64,000 nt of DNA, from contig JAWQUS010000008.1 of NCBI GenBank assembly GCA_036365455.1, positions 23,543,501 through 23,607,500 of the forward strand. The letters are read 5' to 3'. The position numbers were made by a program, and so were the translations under genes. Shown here piece by piece: positions 31,427 through 41,655 of this stretch (position 1 is the stretch's first letter; each line of letters starts with the position of its first letter). Source of the DNA: Macrosoma leucophasiata. Its lineage: Eukaryota; Arthropoda; Insecta; Lepidoptera; Hedylidae. The notes under the pieces were generated by a model. It had not been told where the DNA came from. It saw only the letters and a program-made list of their open reading frames with translations, and ran no database searches.

Positions 31427-31984
31427 ACGCCAGGTCCCTAACGGGGTAGGTAGAGAGTGTAGAGCGCCACATATCCCGGTCCTGACATACCTCTCGTGCC
31501 TCGTCTTCCTTTCGTTATTCTCTTCATACATGCACGCCGATTCCTAAGACTTTTGACCCCACCATCAGACAGAACTCGACTTAATTGGTCATGGTAGGTC
31601 AGTCTTGGTCTTCCTGGGCCTCTGCAACCATCCAAATTCGTATTGTATATCTGTTTAGTCATTCGCTCATTCGACATTCTTTTTATATGCTCGAACCATC
31701 GGAGCATGCCTTTTTTCATTTTTACACCGATACTATCATTCACACAAAGCCTCATTTTTACATCTTCATTACGAACGCGATCGGTGAGTGATACACCGCA
31801 GATCTTGCGCAAAGATCTCATCTCGACCGCGTTTTTCCTGCATACCCAGCTCTCACTTCCATATAAAATCGTTGGAGTAAGTACAGCGTTATGTACGACT
31901 AGTCGAGCCCGCTGGCTGAGATGTTTAGAATCTAGCAGCTTACCCAACGCTCCATTCACGCAATTCCCTGCAAGCACTCTTCTC
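31427..31984 (-). pseudogene. LINE K copy 3, 3' part
   Basis: Minus-strand frame of 179 residues (NGALGKLLDSKHLSQRAR, YGSESWVCRK, WFEHIKRMSNERM, GRPRLTYHDQLSRVL). About ten residues after WVCRK, present in copies 1 and 2, are deleted (WVCRKNAVEM). The sequence is then interrupted by a SINE-D insertion and resumes at 32212. All catalytic motifs are absent. Confidence 0.75.
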
Positions 31985-31992
31985 TCAATGTC

Positions 31993-32203
31993 CGTTTATT
32001 TTTTTAATACGCTTACACTCACAGCCCCACAGTAGGTGTAAACCTGTGTCATGGGTGCCGTTGTACACATACAACACATACACAAACACCCAGACCCGAA
32101 ACAAATATCTGTAGGCCATACAAATATTTGTCCCGGTGCGGGGATCGAACCCGCGACCCTTCGAATCAAACGGTCATCTCACACCGCTGGACTAACCGGG
32201 TCG
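31993..32203 (-). mobile_element. SINE-D copy 4, reference copy with target duplication
   Basis: Inserted inside LINE K copy 3 and flanked by TCAATGTC at 31985-31992 and 32204-32211. In sense it begins GACCCGGTTAGTCCAGCGG (A box TAGTCCAGCGG), has a B box GGTTCGATCCC about 40 bases on, then the ATATTTGTATGGCC and GCTGTGAGTGTAAGCG blocks, and an A/T-rich tail. A tRNA-derived SINE of about 210 bp. Confidence 0.9.
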
Positions 32204-32211
32204 TCAATGTC

Positions 32212-32345
32212 AGTGGTGTACCTACCATCCTTGCTAAAAGCATATACAATTTCATTCACCTGTTCTAACACTGCATCATCTACCACTAGCCTTGTATTTG
32301 TTCTCTGTTCATCTTTTTCAAATACTACAATATTTCTTTATTGCC
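32212..32345 (-). pseudogene. LINE K copy 3, continuation beyond the SINE
   Basis: Translates (minus) to the block seen at the start of copy 1: FEKDEQRTNTRLVVDDAV and YAFSKDGRYTTDI. Confirms that the SINE split one LINE insertion. Confidence 0.7.
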
Positions 32346-32441
32346 TCCAGTATTATTTTAGCTAAACGTCCGGGGATTTGCAAACATCTGTCAGGGCTCG
32401 AAAATAATATGGGTCACATTGAAATCATCTATGTTAGAGTA

Positions 32442-32762
32442 CTAGCTGTGCCCGCGACTTCGCGCGCGTGATTATTTATGATTGTTCAGTATCTAACCGG
32501 ACGAAGTCGTGAGCGCAGCTAGTATAAAAGTGAGCCTAAGCCTAAGTTACTCCTTATTACATCAGCTATCTGCCAGTGAAAGTCCCGTCAAAATCGGTCT
32601 AGCCGTTCCCAAGATTAGCCCCGCCAAACAGACAGATAGACAGACAGACAATATTTGTAAAAAATGTTGTTTTAATATTTGTTCCGTATATACATACATA
32701 TGCATTTAGTAAAAAGTGTTTTTTTTAATATTACAAACAGACACTCCAATTTTATTTATTTA
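32442..32762 (-). mobile_element. Helitron H1 copy 4
   Basis: CTAG at 32442-32445 and the ACTCCAATTTTATTTATTTA block at the 5' side. The hairpin is weaker here (GACTTCGCGCGCGTG). Its 5' end runs into the hAT remnant. Confidence 0.6.
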
Positions 32763-32766
32763 ATTA

Positions 32767-33525
32767 TAAATCCGGAATATCCGGTATCCGGCCGCCGAAT
32801 ATTCGGCCTGCGGTATGATATTTTATATATATATTTAAAGTTATTACCTATATTTTAAGTTTCGGAGGTGCGCGTCGCGAGTATTAGTGTTTATTCTATG
32901 GGGTCGCGTGCGCCCGCGCGCCCGTCCAGGTTTAAACTTGTTTCGTAGTGATTCGCGCAGGACAGTTCTTGTCAGTCGGTCAGTATGGAACATCTTGGTT
33001 TAAAAGTACGCTCGCGTATTTTTTACAAGAGAATAAGTTGGTGGTACTAGAGTGGTTTTTAATTAATTAACTTTTACCTACTGTGTCATTAGTGTGCTTT
33101 ATATGAAAAATGGCAACAAGAAGGTCACCTCTTTGGAATTATTTTGAGATAGATTAAGAAGAAGCTAAATACGCTACCTATTTGTTTAATCTTCAAATTA
33201 AAAGTTTCACGTGGTGGAGAGGGAGGGAAAGAAAGCTGGAACCTCGTGTATGAAAAACCACTTGAAAGCCAGGCATTCTGATAAGTTTACCGAAATTTAT
33301 GGTGGTTCGACCTCAGATGTTGGAACTGCTATTTCTATGAGCTCAACGATTCTCTATATACTATACTCTTTTTATTTAGATTTCAAATCTAACAAGTTTA
33401 CTACCTATCCGGTATCCAGCCGGATAGTACATTACCACCGGATGGTAATGCCGGATAGTAAAAAATGGGCCGGATAAGCCGGATACCGAATAATAACCGA
33501 ATATTCGGTTCATCTCTAATAGAGA
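32767..33525 (+). mobile_element. hAT-family transposon remnant
   Basis: The two ends carry inverted, repeated CCGGATA and CCGAATATTCGG motifs (32767-32822 and 33395-33515); the right end reads, inverted, GAGATGAACCGAATATTCGG, a common hAT-type terminus. Inside lies a broken BED-finger coding segment. An 8-bp target duplication was not found because the left terminus is damaged. Confidence 0.55.
33110..33360 (+). pseudogene. BED zinc-finger N-terminus of a hAT transposase, broken
   Basis: From the ATG at 33110 the frame reads MATRRSPLWNYFEID and then a TAA. After a shift of frame it continues with GKKAGTSCMKNHLKARHSDKF. The WNYFEI start and the HLKARH histidine pair are typical of the BED finger at the N-terminus of ZBED/hAT transposases; the cysteine pair region is damaged. 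The rest of the transposase (DDE/RNase H-like core) is absent. A stop plus frameshift make this a pseudogene. Confidence 0.55.
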
Positions 33526-33678
33526 GACAAGTCAATTTTGTTTTTCATGATTAACAACAGACAAGAGCTTCATTCTGTTTTGTCACCCAACTTTCATATT
33601 ACAACGTCGTCTTAGTAAGCCGTACTAGTTTTGCATAACTCACCACAAGCATGATCAATATCAGTATAAGTAAAAAAA

Positions 33679-33989
33679 ACGTAACTTCACGCCTGTAATC
33701 CCCGAAGGTTTAGGCAGAGGTAAATGCATGCATTCAAGCATACATACAAACACCCACGATTCGCCGGTTACGTTTTGGCCCAGGTAACACGTGAGGAGCC
33801 TGTTGCCATCTCCGGGCACATTACCAAACTTCGAGGTACTTACTGGGAAATATCCAGAAAATGGAAAAATCCCAATAGAACCAGAAATAAAGGACTTTAC
33901 ACCATTATCTCTGATAACCCCCTACCCGGGAATCAAACCCAGGACCTTAGCGTAGAAGTAGTGGCCTGCTACCCCTAGGCTACCCAGTA
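33679..33989 (-). mobile_element. SINE-C copy 5
   Basis: Complete minus-strand copy from GTAACTTCACGCCTGTAATC to the tRNA-like head at 33989. It lies directly downstream (gene sense) of the duplicated locus copy 1. Confidence 0.8.
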
Positions 33990-34190
33990 CAGTATAAGTA
34001 CATAAGTTAATAACCGTTGGCGTGTTAGAACTTATCTCCATGGTGACTTAGATTCGATTCATCGTTGTCGTTCCGAAATATGACCAACACTACAATGATC
34101 ATTAGAAGAATCAGCGACAACAGAACCTCTGAGAAATTGATGTGAAGAAGCCATGAAGGGGACACTGCAAGGGTAAGAGGCAGATTGTTA

Positions 34191-34640
34191 TCTATATACA
34201 AATAAATAAAATTTGAGTGTCTGTTTGTAATATTAAAATAACAGCTTTTTACTAAATGTATATGTATGTATACACGGTACATATACCAAAACATTTTTTT
34301 TTACAATTTTTGCCTGTCTGTCTGTCTGTTTGGCGGGGCTAATCTTGGGAACGGCTGAACCGATTTTGACGGGACTTTCACTGGCAGATAGCTGATGTGA
34401 TAAGGAGTAACTTAGGCTACTTTTATCTCCATTCATTCATACATACATACATACATACTCACATACAAATAAGTAGAATTGGAGTGTATCCGACTTTGAC
34501 GGGACTTCCACGGGTAGGTAGCTGATGTAATAAGGAGTAACTTAGGCTATTTTTATACTAGCTGCGCCCACGACTTCGTTCGGGTAGATACTGAACAATC
34601 ATAGTTTTTCTCACGTGGACGAAGTCGCGGGCACAGCTAG
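34191..34640 (+). mobile_element. Helitron H1-long copy 2, intact ends
   Basis: Starts A|TCTATATACAAATAAATA (34191) and ends GGGCACAGCTAG|T (34640). The terminal 80 bases form a strong stem (CTAGCTGCGCCCACGACTTC with GACGAAGTCGCGGGCACAG). The middle contains GTCTGTCTGTCTG and a second, partial copy of the 5' module near 34464. Comparison with the paralogous locus shows that the insertion site was between A and T, as for Helitrons. No Rep/helicase is encoded. Confidence 0.75.
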
Positions 34641-34899
34641 TTTAAAATAAAACGTTCTTATCGTATATATTGATAATGAAAGATTATTTTTTTTTACATA
34701 ACGAATGAAGAGTGAAGAGTCAAAAGCAAAAGAATACACAAAGTTATGAAGCATTAGTTTAAGAATATCCTCATCAGAGTTCGAACAGGCGATAGTCAGC
34801 TTTAACGAATGTTCAGCAAGAACCAACTAATAAGTCCTTGCTACTGTTGTTTATCAATACCTACTGTTACTCGTACAAGAAAAACTCATTCAGAACTGT

Positions 34900-35252
34900 T
34901 TGTCTGACAGAGTATTAGAGATAAGGGTGAAGTGAAAACCCGCCTTAAAAAAATGAATAGTCAAAAAACACTAAAAAGCGAAAATAAACTCAATTAAATC
35001 ATTTCATTTTAAGGGAAAAAACACATAACCTATTAATTGTAATAAGACAATTACTTTAAAATGGGCTACGTAGCTATCTTCTCAAAGGTTGTCGGTGCCA
35101 AGCCATCGTCGGTAAACATATGTAGTAATGATGAGATGTGTGTGGTAAATACTGATAAATACATATGAAATAAATAATGTATGTGTAATATACATAAACA
35201 TAATGTTCCCTACACATACATAAAAAAAAAAGATTCCGACGAATTGATAACC
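34900..35252 (+). repeat. Repeat N, left part
   Basis: AT-rich insertion in locus copy 1 ending CCGACGAATTGATAACC. The block GACGAATTGA...ACCTCCTCCTTTTTT recurs at 49.5 kb (GATGAATTGAGAACCTCCTC), so this is one repeat split by the mosaic insertion at 35253-35756; its right part is at 35757-35797. Class unknown. Confidence 0.45.
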
Positions 35253-35756
35253 AAAGAAAGAACTATTCTATCACGGCATCTCTTTTTTTCACAGAGCTGC
35301 AATATACCTGTAGAGCAGGTAAGTATTGAGTTTGCAGATTGTAATAGAAAATCAAAACATGTGTACTCACATTTCGATGAAATGTAGCTGTATGGACAAA
35401 TGGACGAATGTAGTAGTATTTTGAAGGGATGAGTTATATAAAACCTTCCAAGATATTATGATATCCTGGTGACTATCCGAATGGTACCACACATCGACGA
35501 TAGAACTAAGCTGCGTTGTGCCGTGGATGGTAACACATCTTCATTGGGTGGTTTCAATGTAGATATATATCTGCAGTCATCACGATACTTTATTTCTCCA
35601 ATACTTTTCCTGTGAGATATTTACGATTTTGTATTTGTTTTTTTTTTATATTTGCACCACAAACTGTTCTTTTCTACCCCAAGGTTGACTGGTAGAGAAT
35701 GCTTTTTACCATTAAGTCCGCCTCATGTACTATTTCATGCAAAGTTTAAATAAATA
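35253..35756 (+). mobile_element. Mosaic insertion ending in a LINE tail
   Basis: Three joined pieces: 35253-35478 duplicates 37343-37565 (same orientation), about 35480-35585 duplicates 37745-37858 in inverted orientation (a SINE-A-like segment), and 35650-35756 is the 3' end of a LINE T-like element (GACTGGTAGAGAATGC, ATTAAGTCCGCC) with an AAATAAATAA tail. ATAACC occurs on both sides, as a candidate target duplication splitting repeat N. This suggests one LINE-mediated event with template switching or inversion. Confidence 0.5.
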
Positions 35757-35885
35757 AATAACCTCCTCCTTTTTTCGAAGTTGGTTAAAAAATCAAATAA
35801 TGTTGGAGGCTAATCTAGAAGTGTACGTCTGTACAAACGAACAGCATCACAGTTCGAGTATAACTTTCATTGAAGAAGAAAGCCA

Positions 35886-36830
35886 TCATATCCAAGTCGT
35901 GAAAGCTAAACTCTCTCAGTTCACGTATGCCCTGGCTATTCTCAAAACAAATACGCACCGTGAAGCATCACTAACTGCATACTATGCGTATGCCTACGCG
36001 TGGTTGCGTTATGGTGTTTTATTGTGGGGGGATAGCGAAGAAGCGCATAATGTATTTATTCTACAGAAAAAGTGTTTACGTGTTCTTTTTAGTATTAAGC
36101 CTAGAGATAGCTGCAAACCGCATTTCGTGAAAGAGAGTATTTTGACATTCCCATCAATTTTTATTTTGGAAGCAGTGTATTTCGTAAGGCGAAATTTAAA
36201 TGTATTATTTACATACTGTAAAAATCCAAGACGTCAAAATCTATTAGAACTACCTATAGGAGATATGGATATATACAGAAAGGGACCACATTATAAAGCT
36301 GTAAAATTATATAATAATATTCCAAATAACTTGAAAACTGTAACTAATGACAAGCAATTCCTTAAGAAACTTAAGTCCTATTTAATATTGAAATGCTATT
36401 ATACAGTCGATGAATTCTTACGCGATAAACAGTGAAATGGATTTTATATATTCTTTTTTTATTTTATTTTGACATTTATTTTATCAAATTGACTTATTAT
36501 TGTAATCTTAACATTCTTAAATTATTGACATTTTTTATTTGACATTTTAAATGTTGGTAATTATTTAAAAATTTTCACTATCTAACGCTGCGACATATTA
36601 TGCCATTAATCAAGAATGTGTTAAATACCTGCAAATGACAATATTATGTACCTATTTGATAAATTAATATGACTGCAAGACAAATCACTCTGTACTCCAT
36701 ATTGCGATGCCCCATAGAAGGGTCCCATGTACCTACTTAACTACTGATGTAAGTGTTATATGTATAAGACCTTTAATGTAATGTATATGTACATGTTAGC
36801 AATTAATAAATTGATTGATTGATTGAATTG
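35886..36830 (+). pseudogene. LINE Q: C-terminal end of a non-LTR reverse transcriptase with TSD
   Basis: The frame through 36435 encodes a LINE C-terminus: KLSQFTYALAILKTNTHREA, YAWLRYGVLLWGDSEEAHNVF, LQKKCLRVLFSIKPRDSCKPHF, then LELPIGDMDIYRKGPHYKAVKLYNNIPNNLK near the end. These blocks are typical of the thumb and tail regions of CR1/jockey-group proteins; no catalytic YADD remains. The 3' part ends in a GATTGATTGATT tail. AAGCCA flanks it at 35880-35885 and 36831-36836, so the insertion is precise and 5'-truncated. It landed inside a conserved block of duplicated locus copy 1. The frame is intact within the fragment, so it is not very old. Confidence 0.8.
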
Positions 36831-37342
36831 AAGCCAAGCATGACTGTGTTAGGTACGTGCAATAATGACAAACAGCTTACCGTCTGCTCAATCATGAAAT
36901 CAAGATTAAAAAATAAATGAGTTCGCTCACATACGCTAAAAAGGGAGATTAAGGAGAAAGATCAAGTTGTAGCAGATTTTTATTAGAGGTTAAGAACTGC
37001 TTAATAAAACCTGACATCCATTTAAAGACTGATTAGAAATTAACAAAATGTACGGATAGAGTTGGATCCAAAAAAAATATAAGATCACGTCTATAGAGAC
37101 GACAGGGAATAGTCCCCGAAAGAGTAAGCAGAGGCAAACGCATGCATTCAAGCATACACCCATGATTTAAGTTACCTTCTTTCCCCAAATATCATGAGAA
37201 TAATAAATACGCGTCATAATATTCCCGACATAGGAACAACCGCCCGCTGCAAAAGTCAACGGGCGACTTGCATTTCATATCCATAACTAATAACGTATTT
37301 CCATCAACCCACGCAGAAATGTGATCAGAATTTTAAGAAAGA

Positions 37343-37565
37343 ACTATTCTATCACGGCATCTCTTTTTTTCACAGAGCTGCAATATACCTTTAGAGCAGG
37401 TAAGTATTGAGTTTGCAGATTGTAATAGAAAATCAAAACATGTGTACTCACACTTCGCTGAAATGTAGCTGTATGGACAAATGGACGAATGTAGTAGTAG
37501 TATTTTGAAGGGATGAGTTATATAAAACCTTCCAAGATATTATGATATCCTGGTGACTATCCGGC
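37343..37565. repeat. Source segment of the mosaic insertion, also present in locus copy 2
   Basis: Near-identical to 35253-35478 and clearly related to 45290-45510. It contains, on the plus strand, a 24-nt unit with a splice-acceptor-like TTTTTTTCACAG before it and GTAAGT after it (37376-37399), and a TTATATAAAA box about 120 bases further on. Confidence 0.6.
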
Positions 37566-37699
37566 AGCACCAGCCCACGCAATAATAATATCACAGTATA
37601 GGGAAGTAGGTAATTAATACGTAAAGGAACGTATGGTATGCTGTGATAATATCAAGAAATTACCTAGGTACCGCTGAACGCTAGAGCTCACCTCTTTTA

Positions 37700-37860
37700 T
37701 TTTTTTTTGTGTAATTAAGGTGGCAAACGAGCATGCAGCTCACTTGGATGCTAAGTGATGACTGCAGCTAGACAGACATCTACATTGAAACCACCCAATG
37801 ATGTGTTACCATCCACGACACAACGCAGCTTAGTTCTATGGTCGATGTGTGGTACCATGC
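37700..37860 (-). mobile_element. SINE-A-like element, variant
   Basis: The 3' end matches SINE-A (GGTGGCAAACGAGCATGCAG, TGATGACTGCAGC), then diverges into a CCACCCAATGATGTGTTACC block shared only with the mosaic insertion. Confidence 0.55.
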
Positions 37861-38138
37861 TAATTACCCATCAGCTATCAGTTTTTATGTGTCTGTGATA
37901 ATTATTATTATTTTATGTTCCAATGATTTATTTGTTCGTCATGATTTATTTTGAACCAGCTGTGCATATAATAGTTATTCACTCTAGGTTATTATTGATT
38001 TTAATGACTTTTCGAAAACTGTTGTAGAATCTTACACGACATTAAAAATGTTTTCTTTCTTTCTTTCATTCTTTCAATTAGGTATTTCTACGTTTTAAAA
38101 CAAAGCACGAATATCAAGGTTTTTACTTTAAATGTTTA

Positions 38139-38508
38139 AAGGAGATGTTGAGAGCTCGGCTCTGGTACGTACAGTACCTGAAAAAATGAGTAAATTATAG
38201 AAGAATCCCAAAAAAATACAATTAATTTATTCAAGAATATATTTTAGAGTTACAACCTCATTTAATTCAAACGATCTTATCATTTTCAATATGGTTATTA
38301 GTGGCATTTGTCAAAATGACATCGGCCGCCATATTCGCCATGTTGGTTTTGAGTTGCAATTCTAACTGCAAATAATGTTTTGTAACTGCAAACAAAGCTA
38401 AATAAGTGAATATGTGCAGTAAAAAACGTTTTTATACTGATCTTGCCTGTTAATGATATTGTGTACAATACATGGCCGGAGGTCCATACATTTTTGCAAC
38501 ATCTCCTT
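38139..38508. mobile_element. MITE with TA duplication (Tc1/mariner-like)
   Basis: Ends AAGGAGATGTTG and CAACATCTCCTT are perfect 12-bp inverted repeats flanked by TA on both sides (38137-38138 and 38509-38510). The 370-bp interior has no ORF. A related end (CATACATTTTGGGAACGTCT, CCTTCAA) is at 53.5 kb. Confidence 0.65.
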
Positions 38509-38510
38509 TA

Positions 38511-38984
38511 TTGTGAAATTAGATTAGATCACTTAGAAACATAAGGGTCGACAGTTAGTTCACGTCCCTGCGACCTCACGCGCTGCGATTGATCTGACGT
38601 TCCACACTACCCACTTTGCACATATGCACATAGCGTATTTTATTTATATAGTAGATAGACAATTGTTGTTCCTCTCTCCTCGCCCGCTTCTGCCCGCAAA
38701 CTCGAAGAGTTGTAGTTGCTAAAGTGTATTTTTTTAGGTTGTAAGAGTTCTTTGGTTGGCATGTTATCCTAGTAATTATGAAGCTGATGCCGCCTCCGCA
38801 ATATTTATTTGTATTTCATGGACTATATTCTGTAGTTCAGTCTCATATTACAGAAATACAAATAAATAGTGAAATTACATAATAGGTAAATATATCAACT
38901 GATTACTAATATTATATCGCGTAAAAAAGGTCAGATTAGCTTTTGTTGCATTCAAACGTCATTTAGAACCTACGAGTAAAGTTT
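38511..38984. other. Unassigned DNA
   Basis: Contains a 15-bp inverted repeat (38803-38817 with 38853-38867, ATTTATTTGTATTTC) but no gene. Confidence 0.3.
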
Positions 38985-39560
38985 TTGGTATCTATCTACC
39001 CACAAACATATTTTTCTCTGTAATAATACTCTGGAATACTGCTCTCATTTGTACGCGGGATCCCCCAAATACCAGCTTGGTCCACTTGACTCCCTACAAG
39101 AACGTGCCGTTCGTATTGTTGACGATCCAGGACTTACTGACAGGCACGAACATCTGAGCCTGCGCAGAGACATTGGGAGTCTGTGCGTGTTGTACCGTCT
39201 CCACTATGGTGAGTGCTCTGCTGAACTGTTTGACATGGTGCCACCGTCTCTTTTCCTACACCGTACTACTCGCCGAAGAGAGAAGTTCCACCCTCACCGA
39301 GTGGACACCTGGCAGTGCTCAAGGGTGTGGTTTTCACGTTTGTGCCTGCTCAGAACATGTAAATTGTGGAACGAACTTCCCTCTGAGGTGTTCCATAGGT
39401 GCTAGGGGTTCTTCAAAAATGGCGTCAAAAGAGTCCTTCAGGGCTGGCAGCGCGTTGGCAACTCCCCTGGTGTTGCAAATATTCATAGGCGACTGTGACC
39501 ACTTTCCACCAGGTGGCCCGTTCGCTTGTCTGTCAACCGTCAGACATAAAAAAAAATTAC
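38985..39560 (+). pseudogene. LINE S: C-terminal end with one frameshift
   Basis: The frame 39049-39405 reads LGPLDSLQERAVRIVDDPGL, IGSLCVLYRLHYGECSAELF, TTRRREKFHPHRVDTWQCSR and CKLWNELPSEVF, the conserved end of a non-LTR reverse transcriptase. A frameshift near 39400 creates a stop; in the shifted frame it continues FFKNGVKRVLQGWQRVGNSP and ends IHRRL. The tail ACCAGGTGGCCCGTTCGCTTG and an A run close the element near 39553. 5'-truncated and non-functional. Clade uncertain, probably in the CR1 group. Confidence 0.75.
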
Positions 39561-40129
39561 AGCCAAGGCATTTCTATAACGCACATTACAACAACGTTTC
39601 ACTGTACATGTAAACAGAACCAACACCATCATCTTTCACGGCAAGACTAGGGAATCTGGTGAAATAAGATAACATACAATCACAGCAGCGTGAATATATA
39701 AACAAATAATACATTTAGTAACATAAACACAGACTGCGGGGGTTGTCCCAGACCCGCATATCACTAGGATACTATGAAAGATAAGGCAGCTGTGCGACTG
39801 AAATTGAAACTCGAACTCAGAGTACTTTATAACAAACAAAAAGAAAAATGTAGAAGCACATGAAGAAAAATAAACACAATAATACAAAATGGTAGGTGTC
39901 AAAATTATTATAATAGATCATAATATTATTTATTTTCTAATGTTCCCCATCACAGCTGAAATAATATAATCTTTCTTTTAAAAGATTTACCAAATAAATA
40001 ATTAGATTCTTCCTTCGAGAGAGGAAAAAAGAAGAAATTAGAAAAGTCTAAACGTTATGCGCTAAGCGAAATGAAAAGTTTAAAATCAATACTGTGCCAA
40101 GAGCACAGTATAAGTTTAAAGTCCATAGG
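39561..40129. other. Unassigned DNA
   Basis: No gene or shared repeat recognised. Confidence 0.3.
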
Positions 40130-40689
40130 GGTCGTCCATTAATCACGTGATGTTTTTTAGCGTCACTTCGTCCTCCCCCTTGGTGATACGTGGTGAGGTT
40201 TTAGATTAAACCCCCCTCCCCTCCCCACCTAAAACCACGTGTATTTTTTTAAATAAAATAGGTACTTACCTAGTTTTTAAATATAGCGGAAAATGAGGCA
40301 TCGGGAATAAAACGTTTTGTACGGCCCTGTAATTTCCGGCACAGAGGCATAACACCTTAGGCCTCGGGAATGGTAACGCATCTGCATTTTGATCTTGGTC
40401 TTTGTGTGGGTGTCTATAGGCTGCAGTCATCACTTAACATCAATGTGAACTGTGTGCTTGTTTGCCACTGTCGTTACATAAAAAAAATCGCGCAAATGTA
40501 ATATACTAAACATGTATTTGGCGTGAAAAATACTGATTGTCGAAACGAAAGTTTTTCAAATTGTTGCTTAAATCACGCACCAATTTTCGGTTGAATTTGG
40601 GCACTCAAAAAAGAAATAAAATACACGTGATATCCCGTTAAACTCCCCCCTCCCCCTTTCGAGCCTCACGTGATTAATGGACGACCCCA
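40130..40689. mobile_element. MITE with 23-bp terminal inverted repeats, hosting a SINE-A
   Basis: Left end GGGGTCGTCCATTAATCACG and right end CGTGATTAATGGACGACCCC are perfect complements, with ATA outside on both sides. A C-rich subterminal block is repeated in inverted form (CCCCCCTCCCCTCCCC and CCCCCCTCCCCC-type). No transposase. The SINE-A at 40318-40490 is nested within it. Confidence 0.75.
40318..40490 (+). mobile_element. SINE-A 3' part nested in a MITE
   Basis: Starts at GTACGGCCCTGTAATTTCC and ends GTTTGCCACTGTCGTTACAT plus an A run. 5'-truncated. Confidence 0.8.
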
Positions 40690-40919
40690 TACGTTCTCTC
40701 ACATCTGAAATCACTTACATGAACATCTGAAATTATTTGATAATTTAAGAAAGTTAAATATTGTAATGCGAAATACAATGAGGTCAACAGTAGACACCGG
40801 GAACAAACAGCCGGTTCCGTTTTTAAATTGATTTGACAGATACTTTGCGTGACGTTTTCACGTCAGCTGTCATGTTACTATTGGAAAGTGTAGGAACCAT
40901 GCTATCAAGCTATGCTATG

Positions 40920-41092
40920 CTATTGGCCCCGTTATAACTATCACAGAGACACAACAGCTAAGGTCTCAGGGGTGGCAACGCATATACATTTTGACCTCTG
41001 GTCCTTCTGTGAGTGTCTATATGCTGCAGTTATCACTTAACATCAATGTGAGCTGAATGCCTGTTTGCCACCATTGTAACTTAAAAAAAATA
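40920..41092 (+). mobile_element. SINE-A 3' part (CACAGAGACA variant)
   Basis: Shares the ATAACTATCACAGAGACA variant with the copy at 4.95 kb, then TGCAGTTATCACTTAACATC and an A-rich tail. Confidence 0.65.
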
Positions 41093-41655
41093 AAAAAGGA
41101 GAATGTCCAGTCTAGTACTTTAGTACATTGTATATATGTCAATGGCCAAATACTATTTATTTACCTCCGACATGTTACAAAATATTACGATCTCCGATAA
41201 GGTTGGAGCCATGAATGAACACACACAGTCAATGGCTATTGAAGAATACTCAATACTCGTGAATTCACGGAATTCTCTATACAAAACGATTATTTCATAT
41301 GAAATTCGATCTAAATTGAAATAAGGGCTTAAACTATTGCCAAAGTCCTTTAAGATTTCAACAAACCTGTGTATGTACAGTCGACTCTCGATAATTCGAA
41401 ACTCGAGGGACTCTATTAGGGAGGGAAAATATTACGAATTATCGAGTGTTTGAAATATCAAATGGTTCGAAATTTGTGAGAGTAAATAAATAAAACTTCG
41501 AATTCTTAAGTGTTGATCAATTATTATTTATTAACTCCTATTCTATAACAATGACAAAAGTTTAGAGGTACATACATTCGTGTACATAGATTAATACTTT
41601 CTAGGGCTCATGTCTAACAGAAAATTTTAATCTGTATACACAACGAAAGAGTAAC

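Larger units (their letters stand above)
34016..37620 (-). pseudogene. Duplicated locus copy 1: candidate decayed membrane-protein gene
   Basis: Collinear with 43583-45560 once inserted elements are removed: 34016-34175 matches 43635-43790, 34660-34860 matches 43830-43970, 35813-35885 matches 43995-44065, 36838-37060 matches 44070-44260, and 37100-37620 matches 45005-45540. On the minus strand one conserved block reads TQSCLAFFFNESYT (copy 2: TQSCFPFSFDKRYT). Another, after a good acceptor (CTTACCCTTGCAG at about 34164), gives a hydrophobic segment EVLLSLILLMIIVVLVIF followed by RNDND. Relative to copy 2 there is a 4-bp deletion in the first block and a shift near the C-terminus. A Helitron (34191-34640), a mosaic insertion and a LINE interrupt it. 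The protein family is not identified. Confidence 0.4.
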
